Counted from the stretch's first letter, positions 37,096-45,408 are shown. The stretch: 64,000 bases of DNA from Ramlibacter sp. WS9 (GCF_003797765.1 NZ_RKMB01000003.1:310001-374000), one strand, 5' to 3'. A program made the numbers and translations. The notes: a model not told the origin generated them from the sequence alone.

Positions 37096-38079
37096 TCACT
37101 TCACCAGGCCCACGGCCTTCATCGTCGCGCCAAGATCGGTGTCGGACTTGGCCATGAACTTGCCGAAATCATCGGGACCTGCGTAGATGACGCCGAAGCC
37201 GCGGCTGGCCATGAAGTCGGTGTAGTCCTTGCTGGCCGCGACCTTGCGCACGGCCGCGGCCAGCTTGTCGCGAATGTCGTTCGGCAGGCCCTTCGGCGCA
37301 ACGATGCCGCGCCACGCCGCCATGGTCCAGTCGCTACCGATGGCCGACTTCAGCGTCGGCACGTTGGGATACAGCGCAGAAGGCTTGGCATCCATGATCG
37401 CGAGGCTCTTCACCTTGTTCGCGTCGATCAGCGAGCGGGCTTCGGGCAGAGACACCGGCGCCACTTCGACGCCGCCGGCCACCATGTCCTGCAGGCCCGG
37501 CGCGGCACCGTTGCTCGGCACCCAGGGGAGCGCCGCCGGGTCGATCTTCTGGTCTCGCAGCAGGCCCGCGATGGCCAGGTGCCAGATGCCGCCCTGCCCG
37601 GTTCCCGATGCCTTGAACTTGCCAGGGTTGGCCTTGATCGCGGCCAACAAGTCCTGCACGGTCTTGTAGGGCGCGTCGGCGCGCACCTGGATGCCCGCGG
37701 GGTCGGCGTTGACGAGGCCGATAGGCGTGTACGACGCCGGCGTGAGTTCGGTCAGGCCCTGCCAGTGCATCATGGCGATCTCCACCGTCGCCAGGCCGAG
37801 CGTGTAGCCGTCCGGCGGCGACGACGCGATGGCCGCGTGGCCCACCACGCCGCTCCCACCCGTCCGGTTGACCACGGTGACCGGTTGGCCCAATTCCTTT
37901 TCGAGCAGGCTGCCAATGATGCGTGCAGTGGCATCGGTGCCACCGCCTGCGCCCCAGGGAACGATCAGCGTGATCGGCCGCGCCGGGTAGTTCTGCGCGG
38001 CAGCAGGTAGCGCACCGGCAGCCAGGGCGACCGCAGCCATCGCGGCGGCAAGCAGGGATCGGCGGGAACGGTTGGACAT
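37096..38079 (-). CDS. tctC: TctC/Bug-family periplasmic solute-binding protein
   Basis: The 327-residue product has a signal peptide (cleavage near AAAQNYPARP) and the Bug motifs LIVPWGAGGGTDATAR, VVNRTGGSGVVGHAAI and PPDGYTLG. It captures a carboxylate-type substrate for TctAB. AAGGAG precedes the ATG. It is the first gene of tctCBA. A palindromic site (38111-38125) upstream is a likely operator. The substrate is unknown, although the neighbouring dehydrogenase remnant hints at a hydroxy acid. Confidence 0.95.
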   Translation of the reverse strand: MSNRSRRSLLAAAMAAVALAAGALPAAAQNYPARPITLIVPWGAGGGTDATARIIGSLLEKELGQPVTVVNRTGGSGVVGHAAIASSPPDGYTLGLATVEIAMMHWQGLTELTPASYTPIGLVNADPAGIQVRADAPYKTVQDLLAAIKANPGKFKASGTGQGGIWHLAIAGLLRDQKIDPAALPWVPSNGAAPGLQDMVAGGVEVAPVSLPEARSLIDANKVKSLAIMDAKPSALYPNVPTLKSAIGSDWTMAAWRGIVAPKGLPNDIRDKLAAAVRKVAASKDYTDFMASRGFGVIYAGPDDFGKFMAKSDTDLGATMKAVGLVK

Positions 38080-38110
38080 GGGGTCTCCTTTACAGCTGGT
38101 CAGATGGTCA

Positions 38111-38125
38111 AGTTGTCGGACAACT
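38111..38125. promoter_or_regulatory. GntR-like palindrome upstream of tctC
   Basis: AGTTGTC, a central G, and GACAACT form a perfect 7+1+7 palindrome 32 bases upstream of the tctC start. The core TTGTC-N-GACAA fits operators of the GntR/FCD family, which often control carboxylate transport genes. No GntR gene is next to it in this window, so the regulator is inferred. Confidence 0.6.
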
Positions 38126-38201
38126 CACGGAATCTATCGGACGGAGGTCGCCGCGCCCATTAGGGTCAACCATAGATGGCCGCCCACTGCACAATGCCCG
38201 G

Positions 38202-38759
38202 ATGAACACTGCCTCCCTCCTGAACGCGACCGCTGCGGATGTGGTTTATTTCTGGCGTGAGGCCGGTCCCAGCCGCTGGTTTCGCAAGGACACCGCTTTC
38301 GACGACCAGTTTCGCACGCGCTTTTTGGGCGCGCACGAGGCGGCGCTGCGCGGTGAGCTCGATGGATGGGCGCGCGACGCCTCGGGCGCTCTTGCCTTGC
38401 TGATCCTGCTCGACCAATTCCCGCGCAATGCGTTTCGCGGTACCCCGCGCATGTTCGAAAGCGACGCCAAGGCGCTCGGCATCGCGCGTCAGGCCATGGA
38501 TGCCGGCTTCGACATGCAGGTCGACGAGGCGCTGCGCAACTTCTTCTACCTGCCCTTCATGCATTCGGAGCAACTGGCCGACCAGGATCGTGCCGTCGAG
38601 CTCACGCGCAAACTGGGCGACGAGCCGTTGCGCTACGCCGTCCTGCACCGGGACATCATCGAGCGGTTCGGCCGCTTCCCGCATCGCAACGCGGTGCTGG
38701 GCCGCACCACCACACCTGAAGAACAGCGGTTCCTCGACGACGGCGGCTTCGCCGGTTGA
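38202..38759 (+). CDS. DUF924 family protein
   Basis: The 185-residue product is helical with DUF924 signatures: VVYFWREAGPSRWFRKD, LLDQFPRNAFRGTPRMFE and FFYLPFMHSEQLADQ. The fold is TPR-like, and the biochemical role is unknown. It is a single plus-strand gene whose stop touches the stop of the convergent LysR gene. Confidence 0.93.
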   Translation: MNTASLLNATAADVVYFWREAGPSRWFRKDTAFDDQFRTRFLGAHEAALRGELDGWARDASGALALLILLDQFPRNAFRGTPRMFESDAKALGIARQAMDAGFDMQVDEALRNFFYLPFMHSEQLADQDRAVELTRKLGDEPLRYAVLHRDIIERFGRFPHRNAVLGRTTTPEEQRFLDDGGFAG

Positions 38760-39665
38760 CTACCGGCTGGCCAGCCAGGCGGCGTAAAAGTCGATGAACG
38801 CACGGACCTTCGCCGGCACGTAGCGCCCCGGCGGATAGACGGCATACAGGCCGCCACGTGGCAGCGTCCATCCGGGCAGCACGCGCACAAGTCGTCCTGC
38901 GCTCACTGCATCGTCGCTGCTGAACTGGTCCATCACTGAAATGCCAAAGCCGCTTTGCAGCAGCCCGCGCAGTGTGCCGACCGAGTCGGTCCGCAACCTT
39001 GCGCCCACCCGTACGGTGCGCTTCTGGCCCTTCGCGGAAGTGAAGTTCCACGTCAAAGGCGCGGGCAGCAACGTCAACGCAATCCATTCATGCGCGGCCA
39101 GGTCGGACGGATCGGCGATGGGAGGCATCCGCTCCAGGTAGGCCGGTGAGGTCAGCACGTGCTGTTCGAACTCGCCGAGCTTGGCCGCGCGCAGGCTGGA
39201 GTCTCGCAGCCAGCCCATGCGCAGCGCCACGTCGATGCCTTCCTTGAGCATGTCGACCACGCGGTCGCTGGTCCGCACGTCGATTTCCAGCCGTGGATGC
39301 AAGACCGCGAAAGCGGCGACGGCTGGTGCGACGGTGTGTGCGGCGTAGTCCACCGCCGCACTGATGCGCAGCACACCGCCCAGCTCGCTTTCGCCGCCGG
39401 CCTGGGCCAACGCCTCCTGCAAACCTCGCAGCGGGGGGATGCATTGCGCATAGAGCGCCTGCCCTGCTTCCGTCAGCGCGACCCGCCGCGTGGTGCGGGA
39501 AAAGAGCGTGACCCCCAGCCGCGCCTCGAGCCGCGCGATGTCCAGGCTGACCTTGGCCTTGGCCACGCCGAGTTGCTGGGCGGCGGCGGTGAAGCCCCCG
39601 GCTTCTGCCACTGCAGCAAAGACCGGCAAGGCGTTGAGATCGGAAGCGGTGCTGTTGGCAACCAT
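38760..39665 (-). CDS. LysR-family transcriptional regulator
   Basis: The 301-residue product has an N-terminal winged helix-turn-helix (LPVFAAVAEAGGFTAAAQQL...VSLDIARLEARLGVTLF) and a C-terminal substrate-binding domain (about residues 95-300). It probably regulates the divergent NmrA-like gene. A dyad covering 39671-39710 lies between the two starts, as expected for an autoregulating LysR protein. The inducer is unknown. Confidence 0.95.
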   Translation of the reverse strand: MVANSTASDLNALPVFAAVAEAGGFTAAAQQLGVAKAKVSLDIARLEARLGVTLFSRTTRRVALTEAGQALYAQCIPPLRGLQEALAQAGGESELGGVLRISAAVDYAAHTVAPAVAAFAVLHPRLEIDVRTSDRVVDMLKEGIDVALRMGWLRDSSLRAAKLGEFEQHVLTSPAYLERMPPIADPSDLAAHEWIALTLLPAPLTWNFTSAKGQKRTVRVGARLRTDSVGTLRGLLQSGFGISVMDQFSSDDAVSAGRLVRVLPGWTLPRGGLYAVYPPGRYVPAKVRAFIDFYAAWLASR

Positions 39666-39670
39666 GGGTT

Positions 39671-39710
39671 CGATTGTCGCTGAATCCTAAACAATCATTT
39701 CAGACAATCG
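39671..39710. promoter_or_regulatory. LysR-type operator dyad between divergent genes
   Basis: CGATTGTC (39671-39678) and GACAATCG (39703-39710) are exact reverse complements. Inner CTGAA (39680-39684) and TTCAG (39699-39703) extend the dyad, with two extra bases in the left arm. The element starts 6 bases upstream of the lysR start codon and lies 69 bases from the NmrA-like gene, the usual place for a shared LysR binding site. Confidence 0.65.
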
Positions 39711-39778
39711 CTGTTTATCGGATCAGGCAAAGGCGCGACCATCGGTGCATCGACCCATCGCCATCAAAAGGATCTCTC

Positions 39779-40417
39779 ATGAAAATCGCACTCATCGGCG
39801 CCACCGGCTTCATCGGCTCGGCGCTGCGCCAGGAAGCATTGGCCCGCGGCCACACCGTCACGGCGCTTGTCGGCCGCCCGGAAAAGCTCCCGGCAGCGCC
39901 CAACCTGCAAGGTGTCCAGGCAGACGTCCATGACACCGCCCGCCTCGCGGAAGCACTCAAGGGGCACGACGTGGTGTTGAGCGCCTTCAGCGGTCACGCA
40001 CAAGGCGACGTCGAGGGCTATTACCTCGAGGGCGTCCGCTCGATCATCGCGGCGACGCGCCAGGCCGGCGTCAAGCGCCTGCTGGTGGTCGGCGGCGCGG
40101 GCAGCCTGGAAGTCGCGCCCGGCGTGCAGTTGCTGGACACCCCGGGATTTCCGGCCGCGTACAAGGGGACGGCTGAGGGCGCGCGAAAGGCGCTGGCCCT
40201 CTTGCGCGAGGACAGCGCGCTCGACTGGTCGATGTTGAGCCCGAGCGCGGTGATTGCTCCCGGCGAGCGCACGGGCCAATTCCGCCTCGGCGGCGACCAG
40301 CTTTTGAAGAACGCGCAAGGCGACAGCCGGATCTCGGTTGAAGACTACGCCGTGGCATTTCTGGACGAAGTGGAAAAGCCGGCACACTCGCGCCGGCGGT
40401 TCACGGTCGGCTACTGA
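39779..40417 (+). CDS. NAD(P)-binding NmrA/SDR-like oxidoreductase
   Basis: The 212-residue product has the Rossmann motif GATGFIGSALRQEAL (GxxGxxG) at the N-terminus, a VVLSAFSGH strand and a LLVVGGAGSLEV segment, like short NmrA-like/YwnB proteins. The typical YxxxK catalytic pair of SDR enzymes is not obvious (AYKGTAEGARKAL is the nearest). It may be a quinone- or NAD(P)H-dependent oxidoreductase or a redox sensor. ATG 39779 has AAAGG upstream. It is probably controlled by the divergent LysR protein. Confidence 0.88.
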   Translation: MKIALIGATGFIGSALRQEALARGHTVTALVGRPEKLPAAPNLQGVQADVHDTARLAEALKGHDVVLSAFSGHAQGDVEGYYLEGVRSIIAATRQAGVKRLLVVGGAGSLEVAPGVQLLDTPGFPAAYKGTAEGARKALALLREDSALDWSMLSPSAVIAPGERTGQFRLGGDQLLKNAQGDSRISVEDYAVAFLDEVEKPAHSRRRFTVGY

Positions 40418-40434
40418 TTGCGTTCATAACTGGC

Positions 40435-41472
40435 TCAGAACTGGCCCAACCCGGCGAACGTGCTCATGGCCGCGCTGCCCTGCGCCGGCGCCGGCGTGAG
40501 GCAGACCTGCGCCAGGTCGCTGTCGTGGAATTCCTCCATCAGCAGGCAGCCTCCGTTGTCGGCGTGCATGTCGTCCTTGACCAGCGCGTAGGTTTCGGGT
40601 GACACCGCGATGCTGCCGGTGGCGGCTGTAGCGGCCACCTTCGCCGCCAGCCAGATCTCGTGCCCGATAAGGGTGCAGCCGACCTGGTGGTCGCTGCGGA
40701 AGGTGCCGATGTCGCAAACACCGGTGTGGACGCCCATGCGCAGGTGCAGGTCGTTCGCGCTGCGCTGCAGATCCATGGCCATTCGGACGCAAGGGCCCGG
40801 TTCGTCGAAGAAGACCGCGGCCGCGCCGTCGATGTAGCGGTCCACCACGCCGTTGTAGCGCATGGCCAGCCATTCGACTTCGGCGGTAAAACTGTCGCGC
40901 TCGCGGTCGTTCCAGACGCGCAGCTCGCCCGCCTCTGCATAGAGCACCGTCTGAACTTTCTGCTCGAATTGAATGCCTTCGAGTTCCGGCCCGTGGAACA
41001 GCGCTTCCCAGCTCTCGGGCGCCAGGTGCCGGGCCAGCTTTTCGGACAAGGCTTCGACCCGCCGTGCGTGGGCGGTAGCCCGCACGTGCGCCTCGACGCG
41101 CTTGACCACCAGTTCAGGATCGACCGGCTTGGTCAGGTAGTCGACCGCTCCCAGGTCCATGCCCAGGCGTTCGTCCTGCTGGCTGGCCAGGGCAGTGAGA
41201 AAGATGACGGGGATGTTCGCTGTCGGCGTGTGCTGGCGGATGCGCCTGAGCACCTCGTAGCCATCCATGTCCGGCATCATGATGTCCAGCAGCACCATGT
41301 CGGGCGGGTTGGACGACATGACCACCTTCAGCGCTTCCTTGCCCGAGGACGCCTGCACGACCTCATAGCGGTCCTCGAACAGCCCGTTCATCAGGAACAG
41401 GTTGTCGGGCATGTCGTCGACAACGAGGATGCGCGGCACGTGGACGTCTTGGGTGGATTCGCTCGGATTCAT
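40435..41472 (-). CDS. Response regulator with a degenerate adenylate/guanylate cyclase-like domain
   Basis: The 345-residue product has a receiver domain (residues 12-130; acidic pair D19/D20, phospho-acceptor Asp63 in LLDIMMPD, Lys115 in YLTKPVD) followed by a class III cyclase-like domain. The catalytic residues of that domain look lost. The first metal-binding motif reads VLYAEAGELR instead of F-x-D-x-x-G-F, and the second GD becomes DG (RYIDGAAAVFF). LIGHEIWLAAKVA replaces the usual GDAVNLASRL. It is therefore probably a regulatory output rather than an active cyclase. ATG 41472 has AAGGGG upstream. No sensor kinase gene is adjacent. Confidence 0.88.
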   Translation of the reverse strand: MNPSESTQDVHVPRILVVDDMPDNLFLMNGLFEDRYEVVQASSGKEALKVVMSSNPPDMVLLDIMMPDMDGYEVLRRIRQHTPTANIPVIFLTALASQQDERLGMDLGAVDYLTKPVDPELVVKRVEAHVRATAHARRVEALSEKLARHLAPESWEALFHGPELEGIQFEQKVQTVLYAEAGELRVWNDRERDSFTAEVEWLAMRYNGVVDRYIDGAAAVFFDEPGPCVRMAMDLQRSANDLHLRMGVHTGVCDIGTFRSDHQVGCTLIGHEIWLAAKVAATAATGSIAVSPETYALVKDDMHADNGGCLLMEEFHDSDLAQVCLTPAPAQGSAAMSTFAGLGQF

Positions 41473-41566
41473 CAGTGGCCCCTTGGTTGGCTGGGTGTGA
41501 CTGGATGAGACCACGCAGAGCTTTTCCGCCCGTAGGCAAAACAGAAGGTCGGCTTAGGGGAAATGC

Positions 41567-42337
41567 CTAGGCCTGGCCGTACAGGCGGTACGCCTGCGAC
41601 TTCGCCAGCCGCCTGGCGCGAACCAATCCGCCGCCGAGGGCCTCACCGCCCATCGGGTCCACGTAGTCGCGGTCGCCGAACGGTTTCGACGGGTCGACGC
41701 GGGCCACGCCGATGTTGAACATGAACACCGGTTCGGTGAGCGCCTTGAACCAATGGATGTTGTCCTTGTCGTCGGAAATGCTGGTGACTTCACCGGGCGC
41801 GATCAGCTTGTCCGCCGTTGGCCGGATGACCATGCTTTCGGCGTCGTCCGAAACGCGGTCGAAGTGGCGCGCGTGCGCGCTACCCTTGAGCATCATGTGC
41901 ATGGTGACCATGTTGTGGTGGCCGTGAGGAACCACTGAAACGCCCTTTTTCAGGGCGAACAGGTATGCGCTGAAATGAAGGGAGTCGGGCAGGCCTTCCT
42001 TCCTGTCGAAGTAGATGCGCCTCACAGATTCATGGTCGGCGGGCAGCGGCACGCGTACGGCGCGCTCCGCGAGCTGGTCGAAGCTGATGGCCCTCAGCAG
42101 GTCCTTCATGTCGACGCGCTCGAGCAGCGCGCCGATCATGGCTTGCCACTCCACCTGCAGCATGCGGCCAGAGGCCACGGCCGCGCATGCCCCTTCCATG
42201 TCGTGCAGCCAGCGCCGCACGAGCGGCTTCACGTTGCCGCCCAGCGCATGCGCTCGGCAAACCGCACCGGCGAGCGCCAGCGTGAGCAGAGAGCCCATCA
42301 GACCTCTGGTGAAGTCGCGTCTTGGTTGGTCTTCCAT
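41567..42337 (-). CDS. Exported cupin-like protein with twin-arginine-type signal
   Basis: The 256-residue product begins MEDQPRRDFTRGLMG, a twin-arginine-like motif followed by a hydrophobic stretch and an AHA cleavage site, so it is probably exported folded. The mature part holds a His-rich strand (VVPHGHHNMVTMHMML) that resembles the metal-binding HxH motif of cupins. A second region, DKDNIHWFKAL, may supply another His. A metal-dependent enzyme or binding protein is likely. The family is not recognised. It follows the alpha/beta hydrolase gene on the same strand, with a palindrome at its start. Confidence 0.72.
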   Translation of the reverse strand: MEDQPRRDFTRGLMGSLLTLALAGAVCRAHALGGNVKPLVRRWLHDMEGACAAVASGRMLQVEWQAMIGALLERVDMKDLLRAISFDQLAERAVRVPLPADHESVRRIYFDRKEGLPDSLHFSAYLFALKKGVSVVPHGHHNMVTMHMMLKGSAHARHFDRVSDDAESMVIRPTADKLIAPGEVTSISDDKDNIHWFKALTEPVFMFNIGVARVDPSKPFGDRDYVDPMGGEALGGGLVRARRLAKSQAYRLYGQA

Positions 42338-42350
42338 CCCGATCGGGATG
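42335..42350. promoter_or_regulatory. Perfect 16-base palindrome overlapping a start codon
   Basis: CATCCCGATCGGGATG reads the same on both strands and includes the ATG of the cupin-like gene (42337-42335). It fills the whole gap between this gene and the stop of the hydrolase gene upstream. In RNA it would form a hairpin hiding the start codon, and as DNA it could be an operator. Confidence 0.6.
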
Positions 42351-43220
42351 TTAGTCGGGTTCCACGGCGAGCGTGCGCGAGCTGCCCACGCCTTCCGTCA
42401 TCATGCGACGCAGTTCGGTCATCACCGCACGCTCGACACCCACGAACCCGTGCTGCGTCTGCGCCTGGCACGGGTCGCCGCGCACGCCCTTTGCGCCGGT
42501 CACACTGACCAGTGTCACGCCGGCCTCCCGCGCGATGCTTTCCGCGCGCTGGTAAGGCGTGGCGACACACGGATCGTCCATGTGATGGACAAAAGCCTGC
42601 GCGATGCCGACGCGCCGGTAGTCGAAACGCACCAGGCTGCGCGCGTTCTGGCCACGGTACGGGTCGGTGATGGCCGCCGTATGCAGCACCCCGGCGAATT
42701 CGCCCGCGCTCGCATGGGTCGGCATGAACGCGGAGCTGATAGTGCCCAGGCTCGTGCCCACCAGCCACACATGTTTGATGGACGGCAGTTGGGCCCGAGC
42801 TGCGGCGATGAGGCGGGCCACGTCCTCATGACGCTGCCTGGAGGCCTGGTACTCGCCGGAGCACAGGTCGCCCTGGTCGGTGCGGCAATCAACCACCAGG
42901 GTCGCGACCCCTGTCCCGGCCAAATGCCGGCGCGCCCGGATGAGGAAATTGCCGGTGAGGCGTGAAGCCACCATGCTGCGGCCCTCGACTTGCGGCCGCA
43001 CCACCGAAGGGTTGCCGGGCAAAAGCACAGCGAGGTGGGTGGGCGCGGTGGCGCCGTCCTTCTGCGACAGCACGCCTTCCTGGCGCACGCCCGGCGCCAA
43101 CTCCACCGAGACAAGGCGTTCGTCCAGGCCTTGCGCGTGCTGCGGAACATCCGCCGCCCAAGCGCAGGAAACCCAGGCAAGCAACGCTGCAGCGAGCAGG
43201 TTGCGCAGTGCGGCGTTCAT
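42351..43220 (-). CDS. Exported alpha/beta-hydrolase-fold protein
   Basis: The 289-residue product has a signal peptide (MNAALRNLLAAALLAWVSCAWA) and an alpha/beta-hydrolase nucleophile elbow in VGTSLGTIS, preceded by TLVVDCRTDQGD. Cysteines in CVATPYQ and DPC could form disulfides. The catalytic His may be in QTQHGFVGVE. It is a periplasmic or secreted hydrolase of unknown substrate. The start ATG overlaps the stop of xthA by 4 bases, so it is coupled to it, although a functional link is unlikely. Confidence 0.82.
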   Translation of the reverse strand: MNAALRNLLAAALLAWVSCAWAADVPQHAQGLDERLVSVELAPGVRQEGVLSQKDGATAPTHLAVLLPGNPSVVRPQVEGRSMVASRLTGNFLIRARRHLAGTGVATLVVDCRTDQGDLCSGEYQASRQRHEDVARLIAAARAQLPSIKHVWLVGTSLGTISSAFMPTHASAGEFAGVLHTAAITDPYRGQNARSLVRFDYRRVGIAQAFVHHMDDPCVATPYQRAESIAREAGVTLVSVTGAKGVRGDPCQAQTQHGFVGVERAVMTELRRMMTEGVGSSRTLAVEPD

Positions 43221-44035
43221 GCGGCCTTCTTCCGCTTGGCAGCTGGCTTCTTTCCCAGCTTGGACAGATCCAGCCGCACCCACGCCGGCGCATGGTCACT
43301 GGCCTTTTCCTGCCCGCGCACCCAGCGATCAACGCCCGCTTCCACCAGGCACGGCGCCAGTTGCGCGTTGAGCAGCAGGTGGTCAATGCGCAAGCCTGCG
43401 TCGCGCTCCCAGTGCTTGCGAAAGTAATCCCAAAAAGTGAAGATCGCTTCGTCGGGATGCAGGCTCCGGATCGAGTCCACCCAACCTTGCTTGAGCAGGC
43501 GCTGGTAGCACTCGCGGCTCTCCGGCTGCAGCAGCGCGTCCTTCAGCCATGACCGCGGGTTGTAGATGTCGAAGTCGGTCGGCACCACGTTGTAGTCGCC
43601 GCACATCGCCACGGGGTGGCCCGATGCGAACAGGCCTGCCGCATGCTTGATGAAGCGCTCGAACCAGGCGAGCTTGTAGTCGAATTTCGGCCCCGGCTGC
43701 GGGTTGCCATTGGGCAGGTACAGGCAGGCGACGATGACGCCGTCGACCGCGGCTTCCAGGTAGCGGCTCTGCTCGTCCGACGGATCGCCCGGCAGCTCGC
43801 GCCGGATTTCCACAGGCTCCATGCCGCGCGCCAGGATCGCCACACCGTTCCATGAACGCTGCCCTTTCCAGAGCGACTCGTACCCGGCCTCGCGCAGCGC
43901 CTCGTGCGGGAATGCCTCATCGAGAGCCTTGAGCTCCTGCAGGCACGCGACGTCCGGCTGTTCGCGCGCAAGCCAATCCAGCAGGTGATGCACCCGCGTC
44001 TTGATGCCGTTGACGTTGAAGGTCGCGATCTTCAT
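43217..44035 (-). CDS. xthA: Exodeoxyribonuclease III (AP endonuclease)
   Basis: The 272-residue product has the exonuclease III/AP endonuclease fold with conserved blocks MKIATFNVNGIKTR, CLQELKA (metal-binding Glu), CGDYNVVPTD (catalytic Asp/Asn), RIDHLL and a SDHAPAWVRL end (catalytic His). It removes abasic sites and 3'-blocking groups in base excision repair. The basic tail (KKPAAKRKKAA) extends a few residues beyond the usual end. It is the first gene of a short minus-strand run. Confidence 0.96.
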   Translation of the reverse strand: MKIATFNVNGIKTRVHHLLDWLAREQPDVACLQELKALDEAFPHEALREAGYESLWKGQRSWNGVAILARGMEPVEIRRELPGDPSDEQSRYLEAAVDGVIVACLYLPNGNPQPGPKFDYKLAWFERFIKHAAGLFASGHPVAMCGDYNVVPTDFDIYNPRSWLKDALLQPESRECYQRLLKQGWVDSIRSLHPDEAIFTFWDYFRKHWERDAGLRIDHLLLNAQLAPCLVEAGVDRWVRGQEKASDHAPAWVRLDLSKLGKKPAAKRKKAA

Positions 44036-44164
44036 CCGCGGATCATCGCAAATGCCGAGGCGCCGCGCATAAGGCGCCGTCCTACAGCGAAAGTGCTGGC
44101 GCTCGCGCATAGTGGCCTGAACGGGCGCGAGCGCGCCGGCTTCCACACTGCAAGAGACCTCATC

Positions 44165-44398
44165 ATGCCCATCCGATTCAGCACCCAAGCTGCCAACGCC
44201 GACCACATGGGGCCAGAGCCGGACGCGCCTGCCGGAATGCCCGACACTGTCGGCGCCGACGGGACACCGCGCGACCGCGCCGACCGCATGCAGCGCGAGC
44301 CTCGGTCCGGCGCGCAGGAGACGCCCGATGCGGGCAAAGCCGGCAAGGACATCAACGCGCCGGGCTTCACCAAGGAAAAGGATTCGGACAAGAATTAG
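44165..44398 (+). CDS. Small hydrophilic protein of unknown function
   Basis: The 77-residue product (MPIRFSTQAANADHMG... FTKEKDSDKN) is rich in Asp, Gly, Pro and Lys, with no signal peptide, TM segment or known motif. It looks disordered. AGAG stands upstream of the ATG. It diverges from xthA. The 129-base gap between them has no other gene. Such short hydrophilic proteins are common in Comamonadaceae and may be stress-related, which is inference. Confidence 0.55.
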   Translation: MPIRFSTQAANADHMGPEPDAPAGMPDTVGADGTPRDRADRMQREPRSGAQETPDAGKAGKDINAPGFTKEKDSDKN

Positions 44399-44495
44399 CG
44401 CTTGACCCGCTTGCGACTGAACGCCTCGCCGTTCCTTCCCCGCGTTGTCGGACGAGGCCCCAAGAACCGAAACGCGCAGGGGCGCTCCAACACGC

Positions 44496-44972
44496 ATGAC
44501 CTATCGCGCTCTTGCGGCGCTTGTGCTGGTGGCCTCTGCTGCATCGGTGCTGGGCGCTGCTGATCCAGACCCGCTGAAATCGGAAGCCTGCAAGGACGCG
44601 CTGGCCGCCATGGAACAGGTTATCGCCGCGCCGGCATCACCCGCGCGGGCCACGCATGTTGCGGCGGCGCGCGAGGAAGCCGCGGTTGCCTGCCTGGGCA
44701 GAAGCGCCGGCCGAGCAATGCGCTCCGGCGCACCTGAACCTGCGGTGGTGGTGCGGCCGCCGTCGTTCGCTGGGCCGGGCGTGCCGCCCGCTGTGCCTGC
44801 AGCCGCCGCCCCCACGCCCGCGCTGGTGATCCCGCGGCCCACGGTGATCACGATTTGCGATCCGGGCGGCTGCTGGGACAGCGACGGCCGCAGGCTCAAC
44901 AGCATAGGCCCGCTGCTGATGAGCCCGCGTGGCCCATGCACGGTGCAGGGCGGAATTGCCAACTGCCCCTGA
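44496..44972 (+). CDS. Exported hypothetical protein with Ala/Pro-rich middle
   Basis: The 158-residue product has a signal peptide (MTYRALAALVLVASAASVLG), a conserved-looking helix with cysteines (SEACKDALAAMEQVI, AVACLGR), an Ala/Pro/Val-rich linker and a C-terminal cysteine-containing part (ICDPGGCWDSDG...CTVQGGIANCP). The paired cysteines may form disulfides in the periplasm. ATG 44496 starts the signal peptide. An in-frame ATG at 44445 would add a non-signal stretch. The family is not recognised. Confidence 0.7.
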   Translation: MTYRALAALVLVASAASVLGAADPDPLKSEACKDALAAMEQVIAAPASPARATHVAAAREEAAVACLGRSAGRAMRSGAPEPAVVVRPPSFAGPGVPPAVPAAAAPTPALVIPRPTVITICDPGGCWDSDGRRLNSIGPLLMSPRGPCTVQGGIANCP

Positions 44973-45098
44973 AGGCGCGGTCCCTCAGCACAACCGGTAA
45001 CCGGCCGACACGCGCTGCCTACATCTCCGACACGGCGCCGATACGCCACGGGCGTTCAATAAGGTATGCGGACCATTCGCCCGCCCAAGGAGATCGTG

Positions 45099-45380
45099 AT
45101 GAGAAAGTTGATGTTGCCTCTGTCCCTGGCCGGCGCTGCCGCGCTGACGGGCTGCGTGGGATACGGCGGCGGGGTGTACAGCACCGGTGGTTACTACGAC
45201 AACTCGCCCTACTACGGTGGCTCTTACTATGGTGGAGCGCCCTATTACGGCAGCGGCGTAGGTGTCGTGATCGAGCAACGCTCGGGCTATCCGTACGGCG
45301 GCTACACGCGCCGTGACCGCGACGGCGATGGCGTGCCGGACCGCTACGACACGCGGCCGAACAATCCGCGGCGCTATTGA
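45099..45380 (+). CDS. Small Gly/Tyr-rich lipoprotein with Asp-rich tail
   Basis: The 93-residue product has a lipoprotein signal ending in LTGC, a Gly/Tyr-rich low-complexity region (YYDNSPYYGGSYYGG) and an Asp-rich segment (RDRDGDGVPDRYDTRPNN) similar to calcium-binding thrombospondin type 3 repeats. It should be an outer-membrane-anchored surface or structural lipoprotein. AAGGAG stands 7 bases before ATG 45099. A hairpin terminator follows at 45409. Confidence 0.78.
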   Translation: MRKLMLPLSLAGAAALTGCVGYGGGVYSTGGYYDNSPYYGGSYYGGAPYYGSGVGVVIEQRSGYPYGGYTRRDRDGDGVPDRYDTRPNNPRRY

Positions 45381-45408
45381 GACGCCATTGATTGAGCGTG
45401 ATGAAACG

